Below, in pieces: positions 1-9,640 of a stretch of 37,912 bases of DNA. The stretch comes from an uncultured Dorea sp. (lineage in GTDB: Bacteria > Bacillota > Clostridia > Lachnospirales > Lachnospiraceae). The stretch is taken from positions 1 through 37,912 of the forward strand of contig CANTDX010000034.1 of the NCBI GenBank assembly GCA_947652615.1, in the 5' to 3' direction. The position numbers and the translations under genes were made by a program. Every line of letters begins with the position of its first letter. Position 1 is the stretch's first letter. Under the pieces are notes generated by a model. That model made no database searches, was not told where the DNA came from, and saw only the letters and a program-made list of their open reading frames with translations.

Positions 1-49
1 GTATTGATTTTTCAATGTGCGAATCCCATTTTTGATGTGGGAAGTTTGA

Positions 50-1480
50 GTATATGAAGAAGGAGAGGAAGAACCGAGGGCTGCAATTTTTGCGAAGGAT
101 GATCTGACATTTAACGGAACCGGTGTATTAAGCGTTATAGGGAATTATAAGCATGGAATCCAGTGTAAGGATGATCTGAAATTCATTACCGGTACCTATG
201 AGGTCAAGGCGGCGGAAGACGGGATCGTCGGGAAGGACAGTATTACCGTGAGAAACGGGAATTTTACTATTGACAGCGGAGATGACGGGATGAAAGCGAC
301 CAATAGCGAGGAGACGGATAAGGGGTATGTTCTGATCGAGGACGGTTCTTTTCAGATTACGGCCGGCGGGGACGGGATTCAGGCGGAGACGCTGCTGCGG
401 GTGAATGACGGGAACATGGAGATCACAACAGGCGGGGGAAGCCAGAATGCCGCTGTCAGTGCAGAGAAGCCGATGGACGGAGGAAGGGCTATGCCGAATG
501 GATCAAATGAAGAGATGCAGGGAGGCAGAATGCTGCCGCCGGAAGGAATGACGCCGTCGGAAGGAATGGAAGACGGCTTTGCCGGCGGAGGTCAGCCGCC
601 AAAAGGAGCGCCTCCGGATGAACCAGGAGCAGATGAAGAATCTGCCGCGGCTTCTGACAGCAGCAAAGCCCTGAAATCCTATGTGGAACTGATCATTGGG
701 GGAGGGGAATTCGACTTGGATTCCTGTGATGACGGTATCCACAGCGATCAGAATGTGATTATAAGTAATGGGTCTTTCCGTATTAGTACAGGAGACGACG
801 GAATCCATGCAGATCAGACCTTGACTATAGAAGATGGAGACATAGATATTCAACAGAGTTATGAAGGCATTGAAGGATTTGAAGTGGTAATTGACGGAGG
901 AAATGTGAAGATTCTGGCGTCTGATGACGGAATCAATGCGGCAGGCGAAGCTGATGAGGCAGACTCGGTTGATGATTCGGCAGACGATGGCGGGGAAGCA
1001 GAAAAGCCGGATCACGGCAGAGGAAATCCCATGGCAGAGGAAGATCAGGGCGCAACGTTGACCATCAACGGCGGTACGGTATATGTGAACGCCGGCGGGG
1101 ATGGATTGGACGCCAACGGGGATATTTTCATCAACGGCGGGGATATAACCGTTCACGGACCGGCGGACGGCGGGAACGGAACGCTGGATTATGCATCGTC
1201 TTGCAAGATTACCGGGGGTACGTTTGTTGGGGTCGGCAGCGCCGGGATGATCCAGAATCCAAGTGAAGACTCTGCGCAGCCGGTGATCGTCTGGAAGTTA
1301 GATGAACCTGTGGAGGCCGGGACGGTGATTGCCGTCAAGGATAAGGAAGGTAAGGTGATCGTGGAGAAAACAACAGAAAAAATGGTGCAGTGGTTAGCAG
1401 TATCTTCTCCGGAGTTCATAGAAGGGGAAACTTATACGGTCTGTGTGGGTGATTGGGTTAAAGAGGTGAATTTGGAATAA
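50..1480 (+). pseudogene. 5'-truncated carbohydrate-binding domain protein (DUF4353-like)
   Basis: Repeats of the DDGI/GDGI type (for example GGGEFDLDSCDDGIHSD and STGDDGIHADQTLTIEDG) are typical of secreted right-handed beta-helix carbohydrate-binding domain proteins of gut Firmicutes. A Pro/Gly/Met-rich low-complexity stretch (about 466-670) splits the repeat region. The only usable start codon in frame is GTG 248, but the same frame upstream already reads as family sequence (AIFAKDDLTFNGTG, then KHGIQCKDDLKFITGTYEV) back to about position 53. A TGA at 47-49 and unrelated sequence precede it. No signal peptide is encoded, although the family is exported. I infer loss of the 5' end by deletion or rearrangement, so any product from GTG 248 (410 residues) would be non-secreted. 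An alternative is a frameshifted gene whose start lies before the window. The reading frame itself is sure; the pseudogene status is likely. Confidence 0.7.
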
Positions 1481-1485
1481 GATTG

Positions 1486-1514
1486 AAAAGTACAGGCTTT
1501 AGCCTGTACTTTTT
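1486..1514 (+). terminator. Rho-independent terminator
   Basis: The arms AAAAGTACAGGCT and AGCCTGTACTTTT are perfectly complementary around a TT centre and are followed by a T-run. It lies 6 nt after the stop of the carbohydrate-binding gene remnant and separates it from the next promoter. Confidence 0.9.
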
Positions 1515-1539
1515 GCCGTTCGTCTGTCACATTCGGATA

Positions 1540-1568
1540 TTGCTGTCAGGATATGAATGTGTTACAAT
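1540..1568 (+). promoter_or_regulatory. sigma-A promoter for the xpaC-telA pair
   Basis: TTGCTG (1540-1545), a 17-nt spacer and TACAAT (1563-1568) lie about 34 nt upstream of the chosen ATG at 1602. It is just downstream of the preceding terminator, as expected for a new transcription unit. Confidence 0.75.
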
Positions 1569-1601
1569 AGGAACAGCAAAATTGGAGGACAAAAAGACAA
1601 G

Positions 1602-2888
1602 ATGATAAACCGGGATTGGGAGAAATTCGGAGAAGATATCCGCAGGACCGTTCAAAATGCGATTGATTCACAGGATTTTGGTAAACTGAATCAGACCATT
1701 ACGAACACGATCAACGACGCGGTTAACAACATTACAAGTAGTATCAGGAACGTACAGGGGAATCAGGAGAACCGGAAGTTTGGCATGTATCAGGAGGGGC
1801 ATCCATACCAGGCGCAGACGCGCCAGTCACCTTCATATCAGAAGAAGCTCCCGAAGCTTTTCCGCAAAATGTCTTCCGTGAGTACCGGCGGAGCGTTGAT
1901 GACGGTCGCGGGAGCAGTATTAGGCGGTGTTGGATTGATTCTGTTCATCCCACTGCTTTTTTCAAGCCTGCTTAGAGGATGCGGTATTCTGGAGATCATG
2001 ATGATGGCAATCTTCCTGATTCTCTCGGCGGGAGGCTGTGTGCTGTACGGATGCGGGAGCGGCATCCGCGGCAGGGTAAGGAGATTCCGGACCTATATAC
2101 AGATCCTGGGGCAGCGGGAATACTGCAACGTCCGGGAACTGGCGGACAAGTCTAAGAAGAAGGTAAAATATGTGATAAAGGATCTGGAGTATATGCTTTC
2201 GAAGAAGTGGTTCCTGCAGGGGCATCTGGATGAGCGGAAGACCTGCCTGATCGTAAGCGACAGGATGTATCAGCAGTATCTTGAGATAGAGGCGGACAGG
2301 AAGGAAAATGAGCTGGAAGAGTTAAGACGCGATACCCGGGAAGAAGCGGTCAGAACCGGGAAGAAAGCAGGCGGAAAGACAGCGGAGCAAAGCAGGGATG
2401 GAGGGACTCAGACGGCCGGCCGGTCCGATCTGCCGGCCGAGGTTCAGAGAGTGATCGGCGAGGGAGACGCCTATATCCGGAAGATCCATGCCTGCAATGA
2501 TGCGATTCCGGGAGATGAGATCTCGGCAAAGATTTCGAGGATGGAGATGCTGGTTGACAAGATCTTCGACCGGGTAGAGCAGGATCCGGAGTCTGTGGAT
2601 GATATCCGTAAGATGATGGATTACTACCTGCCGACTACGGTGAAGCTTCTGGAGGCGTACCGGGAGCTTAGCGCCCAGCCGGTGGACGGTGAGAATATAC
2701 GGTCTTCGAAACGGGAGATCGAGGCGACGTTAGATACGCTTAATGTGGCGTTCGAGAGGCTTCTTGACAGCATGTTCCAGGAAACGGCGTGGGATGTATC
2801 CTCAGATATATCGGTGCTGCAGACTATGCTCGCCCAGGAGGGCCTTGTGGATGACGGATTGAAGATTGGAGGACAAGACAGAAAATGA
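1602..2888 (+). CDS. XpaC-like protein (5-bromo-4-chloroindolyl phosphate hydrolysis family)
   Basis: A 428-residue membrane-associated protein. The N-terminal part is polar and helical. Two hydrophobic segments follow (TGGALMTVAGAVLGG.. and EIMMMAIFLILSAGG.., about residues 85-150), and a long charged, probably coiled-coil C-terminal half carries the XpaC-type region. The family is named after a B. subtilis protein linked to X-phosphate hydrolysis, but its biochemical role is unclear. It is usually encoded beside TelA proteins, as here, where the last codons overlap the next start by 4 nt (ATGA). The start at ATG 1602 is preferred because GGAGG lies at 1584-1588. A TTG-like extension to 1557 overlaps the promoter -10 region and is unlikely. 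Family assignment rests on architecture and neighbour; moderate-high confidence. Confidence 0.78.
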   Translation: MINRDWEKFGEDIRRTVQNAIDSQDFGKLNQTITNTINDAVNNITSSIRNVQGNQENRKFGMYQEGHPYQAQTRQSPSYQKKLPKLFRKMSSVSTGGALMTVAGAVLGGVGLILFIPLLFSSLLRGCGILEIMMMAIFLILSAGGCVLYGCGSGIRGRVRRFRTYIQILGQREYCNVRELADKSKKKVKYVIKDLEYMLSKKWFLQGHLDERKTCLIVSDRMYQQYLEIEADRKENELEELRRDTREEAVRTGKKAGGKTAEQSRDGGTQTAGRSDLPAEVQRVIGEGDAYIRKIHACNDAIPGDEISAKISRMEMLVDKIFDRVEQDPESVDDIRKMMDYYLPTTVKLLEAYRELSAQPVDGENIRSSKREIEATLDTLNVAFERLLDSMFQETAWDVSSDISVLQTMLAQEGLVDDGLKIGGQDRK

Positions 2889-4018
2889 ATGAATTCGAAG
2901 AATTTAACACAGTTCCGGAACTGACATTGGAACCATTTAAGAAGGAAGAACCCAAGATATTGGAGCAGACAGAGAAGAAGGACCCGATGCTTGACGAGAG
3001 TATCTTATCGGAGGAAGAGAGACGGGCGGTGGATGCATTTGCCGCACAGATCGACCTGATGAATTCCAATGCGATCCTGCAGTACGGGGCAGGAACCCAG
3101 AAGAAGATGGCGGATTTTTCCGAGGCTGCCCTTGAAAATGTGAGGACGAAGGATCTGGGAGAGGTTGGAGAGCTGCTCTCAGGCGTGGTGAAGGAGTTAA
3201 AAAGCTTCGATGAAGAGGAGGAGAAGGGCTTCTTGGGAATCTTCAGGAAGACTTCCGGGAAGATCCAGAACATGAAGATCAGATATGCCAGGGCAGAGAC
3301 GAATATCAATCAGATCTGCAAGGTGCTGGAGTCCCATCAGGTACAGCTTTTGAAGGATATTGCGGTGCTGGATAAGATGTACGGGCTGAATCTGACGTAT
3401 TTCAAAGAATTATCCATGTATATCATGGCGGGGAAGAAGAAGCTTGCCAAGGTCAGGGGAAGCCAGCTCCCGGAGCTTCTTGAGAAGGCTCAGCGGACGG
3501 GGCTTGCAGAAGACGCTCAGGCGGCGAGGGACTTAGATGCCATGTGCAACCGGTTTGAGAAGAAGATCCATGACTTGGAGCTTACCAGGACGATCTCGAT
3601 GCAGACGGCGCCGCAGATACGCCTGGTACAGGGCAACGATACCCTGATGGTGGAGAAGATCCAGTCTACGGTGGTCAATACGATACCGCTGTGGAAGAGC
3701 CAGATGGTATTGGCGCTTGGAGTGGAGCACTCTGCGCAGGCGGCGGCCGCGCACCGGGAAGTGACGGATATGACCAACGAGCTGCTGAGGAAGAATGCGG
3801 ATACGCTTAAGATGGCGGTAACCGAGACGGCCAGGGAAGCGGAACGGGGCGTTGTGGAGATCGAGACGTTAAAGCACACCAATGAGACGCTGATCTCGAC
3901 CCTTGATGAGGTGATGCAGATCCAGAGGGAAGGAAGGCAGAAGCGCGCCGAGGCTGAGCAGGAGATGCGGCGGATCGAGATGGAGCTTAAGACGAAGCTT
4001 CTGCAGGTACAGGGCTAA
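2885..4018 (+). CDS. TelA-like toxic anion resistance protein
   Basis: A 377-residue soluble, almost wholly helical protein of the TelA/KlaA family (toxic anion, tellurite resistance; also linked to cell-envelope stress). Characteristic stretches include VKELKSFDEEEEKGFLGIFRK followed by KIRYARAETNINQICKVLE, then the region with QTAPQIRLVQGNDTLMVEKI and TIPLWKSQMVLALGVEHS. Length fits the family. It overlaps the XpaC-like gene by 4 nt, which implies translational coupling. GGAGG lies about 14 nt before the ATG. Resistance phenotypes of this family are variable, so a specific substrate should not be assumed. Confidence 0.88.
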   Translation: MNEFEEFNTVPELTLEPFKKEEPKILEQTEKKDPMLDESILSEEERRAVDAFAAQIDLMNSNAILQYGAGTQKKMADFSEAALENVRTKDLGEVGELLSGVVKELKSFDEEEEKGFLGIFRKTSGKIQNMKIRYARAETNINQICKVLESHQVQLLKDIAVLDKMYGLNLTYFKELSMYIMAGKKKLAKVRGSQLPELLEKAQRTGLAEDAQAARDLDAMCNRFEKKIHDLELTRTISMQTAPQIRLVQGNDTLMVEKIQSTVVNTIPLWKSQMVLALGVEHSAQAAAAHREVTDMTNELLRKNADTLKMAVTETAREAERGVVEIETLKHTNETLISTLDEVMQIQREGRQKRAEAEQEMRRIEMELKTKLLQVQG

Positions 4019-4045
4019 TTATCCGAACAAATTTTTTGAAAACCC

Positions 4046-4074
4046 TTGATTTTACAGATATATGGTGCTATACT
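4046..4074 (+). promoter_or_regulatory. sigma-A promoter of the rimP-nusA-infB operon
   Basis: TTGATT (4046-4051), a 17-nt spacer and TATACT (4069-4074). It lies 28 nt after telA and about 78 nt before the rimP start, and gives a leader of roughly 70 nt. Confidence 0.75.
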
Positions 4075-4101
4075 AGCATACAGTTACATAAGGGAATCGG
4101 C

Positions 4102-4129
4102 AGAAGAGTGGACGGAAGTTCACTCTTCT
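4102..4129 (+). promoter_or_regulatory. leader hairpin upstream of rimP (possible attenuator)
   Basis: AGAAGAGTG (4102-4110) pairs perfectly with CACTCTTCT (4121-4129) over a 10-nt loop and is followed by a short imperfect T-rich stretch (TTGTTG) before the rimP ribosome binding site at 4138-4144. A transcribed hairpin at the head of a nusA operon could be an attenuator or NusA-responsive site. That role is inference from position. Confidence 0.55.
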
Positions 4130-4152
4130 TTGTTGATAAGGAGGATCAGATA

Positions 4153-4620
4153 TTGACAAAAAGAGAGATGTACGAGAAGAATACCGAAGAGATCCTGCTT
4201 CCCATGATGGAGGAGCTGGGATTCGAACTTGTGGACGTGGAATATGTGAAGGAAGGCAGTACCTGGTATCTCCGGGCATATATTGATAAGCCGGGAGGGA
4301 TCAATATAGACGACTGCGAGACAGTAAGCCGCAGGCTTTCGGATATTCTGGACGAGAAGGATTATATCGACGAGGCATATATTCTGGAAGTAAGTTCACC
4401 CGGACTTGGGCGGCCTCTGAAGAAGGAGAAGGATTATAAGAGGAGTCTTGGAGAGGAAGTGGAGATCCGGACGTACCGCATGATAGACAGACAGAAGGAA
4501 TTTACCGGGATACTGAAGGAATATGATGAGAAGACGGTGACCATAGAGCCTGACGGCGGAACTTTATTGACGTTTGATAAGAGTGATATAGCACTGATCC
4601 GCCTGGCATTTGATTTTTGA
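4153..4620 (+). CDS. rimP: ribosome maturation factor RimP
   Basis: RimP assists 30S subunit maturation. The 155-residue product has the family N-terminal alpha/beta domain (EELGFELVDVEYVKEGSTWYLRAYID) with the core block ISSPGLGRPL represented as VSSPGLGRPLKKEKDY, then a C-terminal Sm-like domain (EFTGILKEYDEKTVTIEPDG). TTG 4153 is chosen as start because AAGGAGG (4138-4144) sits 8 nt upstream and yields MTKREMYEKNTEE. ATG 4168 is an in-frame alternative, and an extension to 4036 would run through the promoter and hairpin. It is the first gene of the nusA operon, as in most Firmicutes. Confidence 0.95.
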   Translation: MTKREMYEKNTEEILLPMMEELGFELVDVEYVKEGSTWYLRAYIDKPGGINIDDCETVSRRLSDILDEKDYIDEAYILEVSSPGLGRPLKKEKDYKRSLGEEVEIRTYRMIDRQKEFTGILKEYDEKTVTIEPDGGTLLTFDKSDIALIRLAFDF

Positions 4621-4637
4621 GATAGGAGGAGAATAAG

Positions 4638-6011
4638 ATGAATACCGAATTGTTAGAAGCATTGAATATATTAGAAGAGGAGAAGGAGATCAGCAAGGAG
4701 ACGCTGTTGGATGCCATAGAGAATTCTTTGCTGAATGCCTGCAAGAATCATTTTGGGAAGGCTGATAATATCAGGCTGATCATGGACCGGACCACCTGTG
4801 AATATTCTCTTTTTGCGGAGAAGACGGTGGTGGAAGACGTGGAGGATAAGCTGGAGGAGATAAGCCTTGAGGATGCAAGGGAGATCGACGGGAAGTATGA
4901 GCTTGGAGATATTGTACAGATCCCGATCGAATCGAAGTCTTTTGGACGTATCGCGACGCAGAATGCGAAGAACCTGATCCTTCAGAAGATCCGCGAGGAA
5001 GAACGCAAGGTGGTCTATGAGCAGTATTTTGAGAAGGAGAAGGACATTGTGACGGGTATCGTCCAGCGTTATGTGGGCAGGAATGTGAGCATTAACCTGG
5101 GTAAGGCGGACGCCATGCTGACCGAGAATGAACAGGTCAAGGGAGAGGTATTCAAGCCGACCGAGAGGATCAAGCTGTACGTGGTGGAAGTCAAGGATAC
5201 GACGAAGGGACCTAAGATCCTGGTATCAAGGACGCATCCGGAGCTGGTGAAGCGTCTCTTCGAGGCAGAAGTGACGGAGGTGAAGGACGGTGTCGTTGAG
5301 ATCAAGAGTATCGCCAGGGAAGCGGGAAGCAGGACGAAGATCGCGGTGTGGTCTAACGACCCGGATGTGGATCCGGTCGGAGCCTGTGTCGGTATGAACG
5401 GCGCCCGTGTCAATGCGATCGTCAATGAACTGCGCGGAGAGAAGATCGACATCATCAACTGGAGCGACAACCCGGCAATCCTGATCGAGAATGCGTTAAG
5501 TCCGGCCAAGGTTATTTCCGTTATGGCGGATCCGGATGACAAGACGGCAGGCGTTATCGTGCCGGATTACCAATTGTCGCTTGCCATCGGTAAGGAGGGG
5601 CAGAACGCCAGACTTGCGGCAAGGCTTACCGGATATAAGATCGATATCAAGAGTGAGACGCAGGCGATCGAGTCAGGCGACCTTCCGGAGAATTATCTGG
5701 AGCTTGGCGAAGGAGTATTCGAGGAAGAATACGAGGAGCCGTATGCTGAGGACGGCGAATATGCTGAAGACGGCTATGAGGACGGTGAGTATGCCGGAGA
5801 CGAGTATGTCGAGGACGGCTATGAAGAAGGCGAGTATGCCGGAGACGGTTATGCCGGGGACGGTTATGAAGAAGGCGAGTATGCCGGAGACGAGTATGCC
5901 GGGGATGGATACGAAGACGGCGAGTATGCCGAGGACGGATACTCTGACGGTGAAGATCCGGAAGACGGCTATGCCGAGGACGAGATCATATTTGAAGAAG
6001 TAGAGGATTAG
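4638..6011 (+). CDS. nusA: transcription termination/antitermination factor NusA
   Basis: NusA binds RNA polymerase and modulates pausing, termination and antitermination. The 457-residue protein has the RNAP-binding N-terminal domain (1-about 130), an S1 domain ([21 protein letters not shown]), KH1 with the GMNG loop ([20 protein letters not shown]) and KH2 with the GKEG loop ([20 protein letters not shown]). After about residue 350 comes an unusual acidic tail of repeated [18 protein letters not shown] units to the C-terminus, in place of the E. coli-type acidic repeat domains. AGGAGG precedes the ATG. The gene follows rimP by 17 nt and precedes rnpM. Confidence 0.97.
   Translation: MNTELLEALNILEEEKEISKETLLDAIENSLLNACKNHFGKADNIRLIMDRTTCEYSLFAEKTVVEDVEDKLEEISLEDAREIDGKYELGDIVQIPIESKSFGRIATQNAKNLILQKIREEERKVVYEQYFEKEKDIVTGIVQRYVGRNVSINLGKADAMLTENEQVKGEVFKPTERIKLYVVEVKDTTKGPKILVSRTHPELVKRLFEAEVTEVKDGVVEIKSIAREAGSRTKIAVWSNDPDVDPVGACVGMNGARVNAIVNELRGEKIDIINWSDNPAILIENALSPAKVISVMADPDDKTAGVIVPDYQLSLAIGKEGQNARLAARLTGYKIDIKSETQAIESGDLPENYLELGEGVFEEEYEEPYAEDGEYAEDGYEDGEYAGDEYVEDGYEEGEYAGDGYAGDGYEEGEYAGDEYAGDGYEDGEYAEDGYSDGEDPEDGYAEDEIIFEEVED
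5721..6008 (+). repeat. NusA acidic EDGEYA tail repeats
   Basis: About 95 codons of imperfect tandem repeats, with units such as GGCGAGTATGCCGGAGACG, encode alternating D/E, G, Y and A residues with no basic residues. The DNA repeat is in frame, so copy-number change would alter tail length without frameshift. Confidence 0.85.
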
Positions 6012-6019
6012 GTGATTAT

Positions 6020-6298
6020 TTGGCTGCGAATAGAAAGGTGCCTATGCGCAGATGCGTGGGCTGTCAGGAAATGAAGAGTAAGAAAGAGATGATCCGTGTG
6101 ATCCGGACGCAGGAAGGCGAGTTCTCGCTGGACGCGACCGGTAAGAAGAACGGGCGGGGGGCATATATCTGTCCGTCCGCAGAGTGCCTGAGGAAGGCTG
6201 TCAGGAATAAGGGACTGGAGCGTTCATTCAAGCAGCCCATTCCGGCACAGGTGTACGAGGCATTGGAAAAGGAGATGGGAATACTTGGGACAGAGTAG
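6020..6298 (+). CDS. rnpM: YlxR-family RNase P modulator RnpM
   Basis: A 92-residue YlxR (DUF448) protein. The hallmark MRRCVGCQEMKSKKEMIRV and the GRGAYICPSAECLRKAV blocks are present. In B. subtilis this protein binds the RNase P RNA and dampens its activity. The TTG start at 6020 is supported by AGGTGA at 6010-6015, which overlaps the nusA stop. It sits between nusA and ylxQ in the standard order and overlaps ylxQ by 14 nt. Confidence 0.93.
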   Translation: MAANRKVPMRRCVGCQEMKSKKEMIRVIRTQEGEFSLDATGKKNGRGAYICPSAECLRKAVRNKGLERSFKQPIPAQVYEALEKEMGILGTE

Positions 6299-6608
6299 AG
6301 TGTTGTCAATGATCAGTATGGCTACCAAGGCCGGGAAGACGGCAAGCGGTGAGTTCTGTACAGAGCGTGAGGTCAAATCCGGCGGCGCCGCGCTGGTCAT
6401 TGTGGCAGGAGATGCGTCTGACAATACGAAGAAGAAATTTAAGAATATGTGTGACTATTATCACGTGCCAATCTGTTTTTATAGAGATAAAGATACCTTA
6501 GGGCATGCAATGGGGAAAGAGTTCAGAGCATCCCTTGCAATACTGGATGAGGGATTTGCAAAGGGAATCAGGAAGCATATGGATACAGAAGATGACACAA
6601 TTGCATAG
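6285..6608 (+). CDS. ylxQ: L7Ae-family ribosomal protein YlxQ
   Basis: A 107-residue L7Ae/L30e/S12e-type RNA-binding protein ([52 protein letters not shown]). It presumably binds kink-turn RNA. The start is TTG 6285, with AAAGGAG at about 6267-6273 inside the upstream gene. It overlaps rnpM by 14 nt and precedes infB by 14 nt. Function in vivo is not well defined in the family. Confidence 0.92.
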   Translation: MGQSRVLSMISMATKAGKTASGEFCTEREVKSGGAALVIVAGDASDNTKKKFKNMCDYYHVPICFYRDKDTLGHAMGKEFRASLAILDEGFAKGIRKHMDTEDDTIA

Positions 6609-6622
6609 AGGAGGTAGTTAAT

Positions 6623-9598
6623 ATGTCAAAGATCAAGATATACGAATTAGCCAAGGAGCTGAATGTTCCGAGCAGGGAAGTGCTTGAATTCCTGAACGGG
6701 AAGAATATAGAAGTTAAGAATCATATGAGCGCGCTTGAGGAGGCGGATGCCGATGTGGTGAGGAAGTCTTTCGTTAAGGCTGAGGCGGCCCCGGCGAAGC
6801 CGGAGCAGGAGGCGCCGAAGAAGAAGAATATCGTGCATGTGTTCCGCCCGCAGAATACACAGAACGGCGCGAAGCAGGGAAGAAGGCCCGGAGCCAAGGC
6901 AGGACAGCCGCAGGGGAAACCGATGCAGGTGAATAACGGACGTCCGGCAAAGGCGGCGCCTGCACGTCCGGCAGCCCCGGCAGAGAAGGTACAGCAGGCA
7001 AAGCGTCCGGCGGCAGAAGCGGCAAAGCGCCCGGCAGCGGCGGAGACAGAAGCGGCAAAGCGTCCGGCAGCTCCGGCGGCAGCGGAAGCAATGAAGCGTC
7101 CCGCGTCGGCAGTTGGGAAACCGCAGGGCGGTGCAGGATCGGACAGAGGAGCAGAGCGGTCTTCCGACAGAAGACCGTCACAGAGACGTCCAGAGCGTTC
7201 CGACCGTCCTGACAGGAATGGAGAGAGACGTTCGGATTCCAGATCCGGTCAGCAGGGGCAGCGTTCCGACCGTCCTCAGGGAGGACGTTCTGACCGTTTC
7301 CAGGGAGACAGAGACAACCGAGACCGCGGCGGCAGATTCGGAGACAGAGACAACCGGGACCGCGTCGGCAGATTCGGAGACCGAGATAACCGGGACAGAG
7401 ATAATAGAGACCGGGATAATCGGGACCGCGTCGGCAGGTTCGGAGACCGGGATAACCGCGATCGTTTCCAGGGGGACCGTGACAATCGAGACCGTGACGG
7501 CAGAGACCGTTTCCAGGGAGACCGGGATAACCGGGACCGCGTCGGCAGATTCGGAGACAGAGACAACCGGGACAGAGATAACCGAGACCGCGGACAGGGG
7601 CGTAAACCCGGAGAGAGATCTGACCGCAGGGGCGGCGATAAGAGAGGCAGCGGTTCCGGTATTCCGGCGCCGGCTGTGGAGACACAGAAGCCGCAGCGCA
7701 GCAAAGGAAAGGGCAAGGACGACCACAAGAAGAAGGATTACCGCCGCGAGGAGGAAGAAGGAAGGCTTGCCAAGGGCAAGAAGAAGCCTGACCAGAAGCA
7801 GCAGCTCCAGAAGCCGCAGAAGGTACAGCAGAAGGTGGAGGAAGAGATCAAGTCAATCGTGATTCCGGAGGTTCTTACCATCAAGGAACTGGCTGATAAG
7901 ATGAAGATCGTACCTTCCGTCATTGTGAAGAAGCTGTTCATGAAGGGCAAGATCGCGACGGTCAATCAGGAGATCGATTATGAGACCGCAGAAGGCATCG
8001 CGCTGGAATTCGATGTTCTCTGCGAGAAGGAAGAAGTCGTAGACGTAATAGAAGAGCTGCTTAAGGAGGAGGAAGAGGACGAGAGCAAGATGAAGAAGCG
8101 TCCGCCGGTAGTCTGTGTCATGGGTCACGTTGACCATGGTAAGACATCTCTTCTGGATGCGATCCGCCATACGAACGTGATCGATAAAGAGGCGGGCGGT
8201 ATCACACAGCATATCGGCGCATATGTGGTGGATATCAATGGAGAGAAGATCACATTCCTTGATACGCCGGGCCATGAAGCATTTACCGCAATGCGTATGC
8301 GAGGGGCAAGCTCCACGGATATCGCGATCCTGGTGGTTGCGGCGGACGACGGCGTGATGCCGCAGACGGTAGAGGCGATCAACCACGCGAAGGCGGCGGG
8401 AGTAGAGATTGTTGTTGCGGTCAATAAGATTGATAAGCCAAGCGCGAACATCGAGCGCGTGAAGCAGGAACTTACCGAGTATGAGCTGATCCCTGAGGAC
8501 TGGGGCGGAAGCACGGTATTTGTACCGGTATCCGCCAAGACAGGGGAAGGTCTTGAAGACCTGATGGAGATGATCGTGCTGACGGCGGAGGTGTTAGAGC
8601 TTAAGGCTAACTCCAACCGGCGCGCAAGAGGCCTGGTGCTGGAGGCTCAGTTAGACAAGGGAAGAGGTTCCGTTGCTACCGTTCTTGTACAGAAGGGTAC
8701 GCTCAGAGTAGGAGATTCCATTGCTGCGGGATCCGCCTATGGTAAGGTAAGAGCGATGATGGACGACAAGGGACGCCGTGTGAAGGAGGCAGGGCCTTCT
8801 ATGCCGGTGGAGATACTTGGATTAAACGACGTGCCGAACGCAGGTGAGGTGTTTGTCGGATGTGCCAATGACAAAGAAGCAAGAAACTTTGCAGAGACAT
8901 TTATCTCTCAGAGCAAGGTGAAGCTTCTTGAAGATACAAAATCAAAACTGACTCTGGATGATCTGTTTAACCAGATTCAGGAAGGTAACTTAAAAGAACT
9001 TGGAATCGTCGTGAAGGCGGATGTACAGGGTTCTGTGGAGGCAATGAAGCAGAGTCTTCTGAAGCTTACGAACGAGGAGGTTGTCGTGAAGATCATCCAC
9101 GGCGGCGTCGGCGCTATCAACGAGTCCGACGTAAGCCTTGCGTCAGCGTCCAATGCGATCATTATCGGATTCAATGTGCGCCCGGACGCAACAGCCAAGG
9201 AGACGGCAGACCGCGAAGGCGTGGATATCCGTCTGTACCGCGTCATCTACAATGCGATCGAGGATGTGGAAGCGGCCATGAAGGGAATGCTGGATCCGGT
9301 ATTCGAGGAGAAGGTACTGGGTCATGCGGAAGTGCGCCAGACATTCAAGGCTTCCGGTGTCGGCACGATTGCCGGGTCCTATGTACTGGACGGTATCTTC
9401 GAGAGAGACTGCTCCGTGCGCCTGACAAGAGACGGAATCGTGATCTTCGAAGGACCGCTTGCGTCACTGAGACGATTCAAGGATGATGTGAAGGAAGTAA
9501 GAGCGGGATATGAGTGCGGATTTGTGTTCGCCAACTTTAACGATATCAAGGAAGGCGATCTGGTCGAGGCATTCAAGATGGTCGAGATACCAAGATAG
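6623..9598 (+). CDS. infB: translation initiation factor IF-2
   Basis: GTPase that delivers initiator fMet-tRNA to the 30S subunit and promotes subunit joining. The 991-residue protein has an N-terminal IF2_N module ([20 protein letters not shown]), a very long basic/low-complexity linker (about 55-400) with Ala/Pro/Lys then Arg/Asp repeats, a second IF2_N module (about 410-470), and the GTPase core with G1 GHVDHGKT (501-508), G3 DTPGHE (547-552) and G4 NKID (601-604). Domains II, III and IV follow to the end. AGGAGG lies 8-9 nt before the ATG. Long open frames on other strands over the linker are by-products of its repeat composition. Confidence 0.98.
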   Translation: MSKIKIYELAKELNVPSREVLEFLNGKNIEVKNHMSALEEADADVVRKSFVKAEAAPAKPEQEAPKKKNIVHVFRPQNTQNGAKQGRRPGAKAGQPQGKPMQVNNGRPAKAAPARPAAPAEKVQQAKRPAAEAAKRPAAAETEAAKRPAAPAAAEAMKRPASAVGKPQGGAGSDRGAERSSDRRPSQRRPERSDRPDRNGERRSDSRSGQQGQRSDRPQGGRSDRFQGDRDNRDRGGRFGDRDNRDRVGRFGDRDNRDRDNRDRDNRDRVGRFGDRDNRDRFQGDRDNRDRDGRDRFQGDRDNRDRVGRFGDRDNRDRDNRDRGQGRKPGERSDRRGGDKRGSGSGIPAPAVETQKPQRSKGKGKDDHKKKDYRREEEEGRLAKGKKKPDQKQQLQKPQKVQQKVEEEIKSIVIPEVLTIKELADKMKIVPSVIVKKLFMKGKIATVNQEIDYETAEGIALEFDVLCEKEEVVDVIEELLKEEEEDESKMKKRPPVVCVMGHVDHGKTSLLDAIRHTNVIDKEAGGITQHIGAYVVDINGEKITFLDTPGHEAFTAMRMRGASSTDIAILVVAADDGVMPQTVEAINHAKAAGVEIVVAVNKIDKPSANIERVKQELTEYELIPEDWGGSTVFVPVSAKTGEGLEDLMEMIVLTAEVLELKANSNRRARGLVLEAQLDKGRGSVATVLVQKGTLRVGDSIAAGSAYGKVRAMMDDKGRRVKEAGPSMPVEILGLNDVPNAGEVFVGCANDKEARNFAETFISQSKVKLLEDTKSKLTLDDLFNQIQEGNLKELGIVVKADVQGSVEAMKQSLLKLTNEEVVVKIIHGGVGAINESDVSLASASNAIIIGFNVRPDATAKETADREGVDIRLYRVIYNAIEDVEAAMKGMLDPVFEEKVLGHAEVRQTFKASGVGTIAGSYVLDGIFERDCSVRLTRDGIVIFEGPLASLRRFKDDVKEVRAGYECGFVFANFNDIKEGDLVEAFKMVEIPR
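7290..7610 (+). repeat. IF-2 linker RDNRDR/RFGD repeats
   Basis: Imperfect tandem units encode combinations of [19 protein letters not shown] and [10 protein letters not shown]. The DNA repeats at roughly 18-54 nt periods (for example GACCGGGATAACCG variants). They encode a positively and negatively alternating disordered linker. Confidence 0.85.
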
Positions 9599-9640
9599 GC
9601 AGATGATTTATCCCGCGGTATCAGTAAGAAGGAGTAAGAA

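Noticed and set aside
4036..4152. 39-codon N-terminal extension of RimP from TTG 4036
   Set aside because: It spans the promoter and leader hairpin; TTG 4153 has an ideal AAGGAGG and gives the family N-terminus.
5536..6003. 155-codon frame inside nusA
   Set aside because: Its repeated sequence is the +1 reading of the acidic nusA tail repeats; no ribosome binding site.
7113..7862. Long open frames on both strands across the infB linker (e.g. 7113-7862 plus strand, 6774-7685 minus strand)
   Set aside because: They are by-products of the Arg/Asp-coding repeats, lack ribosome binding sites and family features, and lie wholly inside infB.
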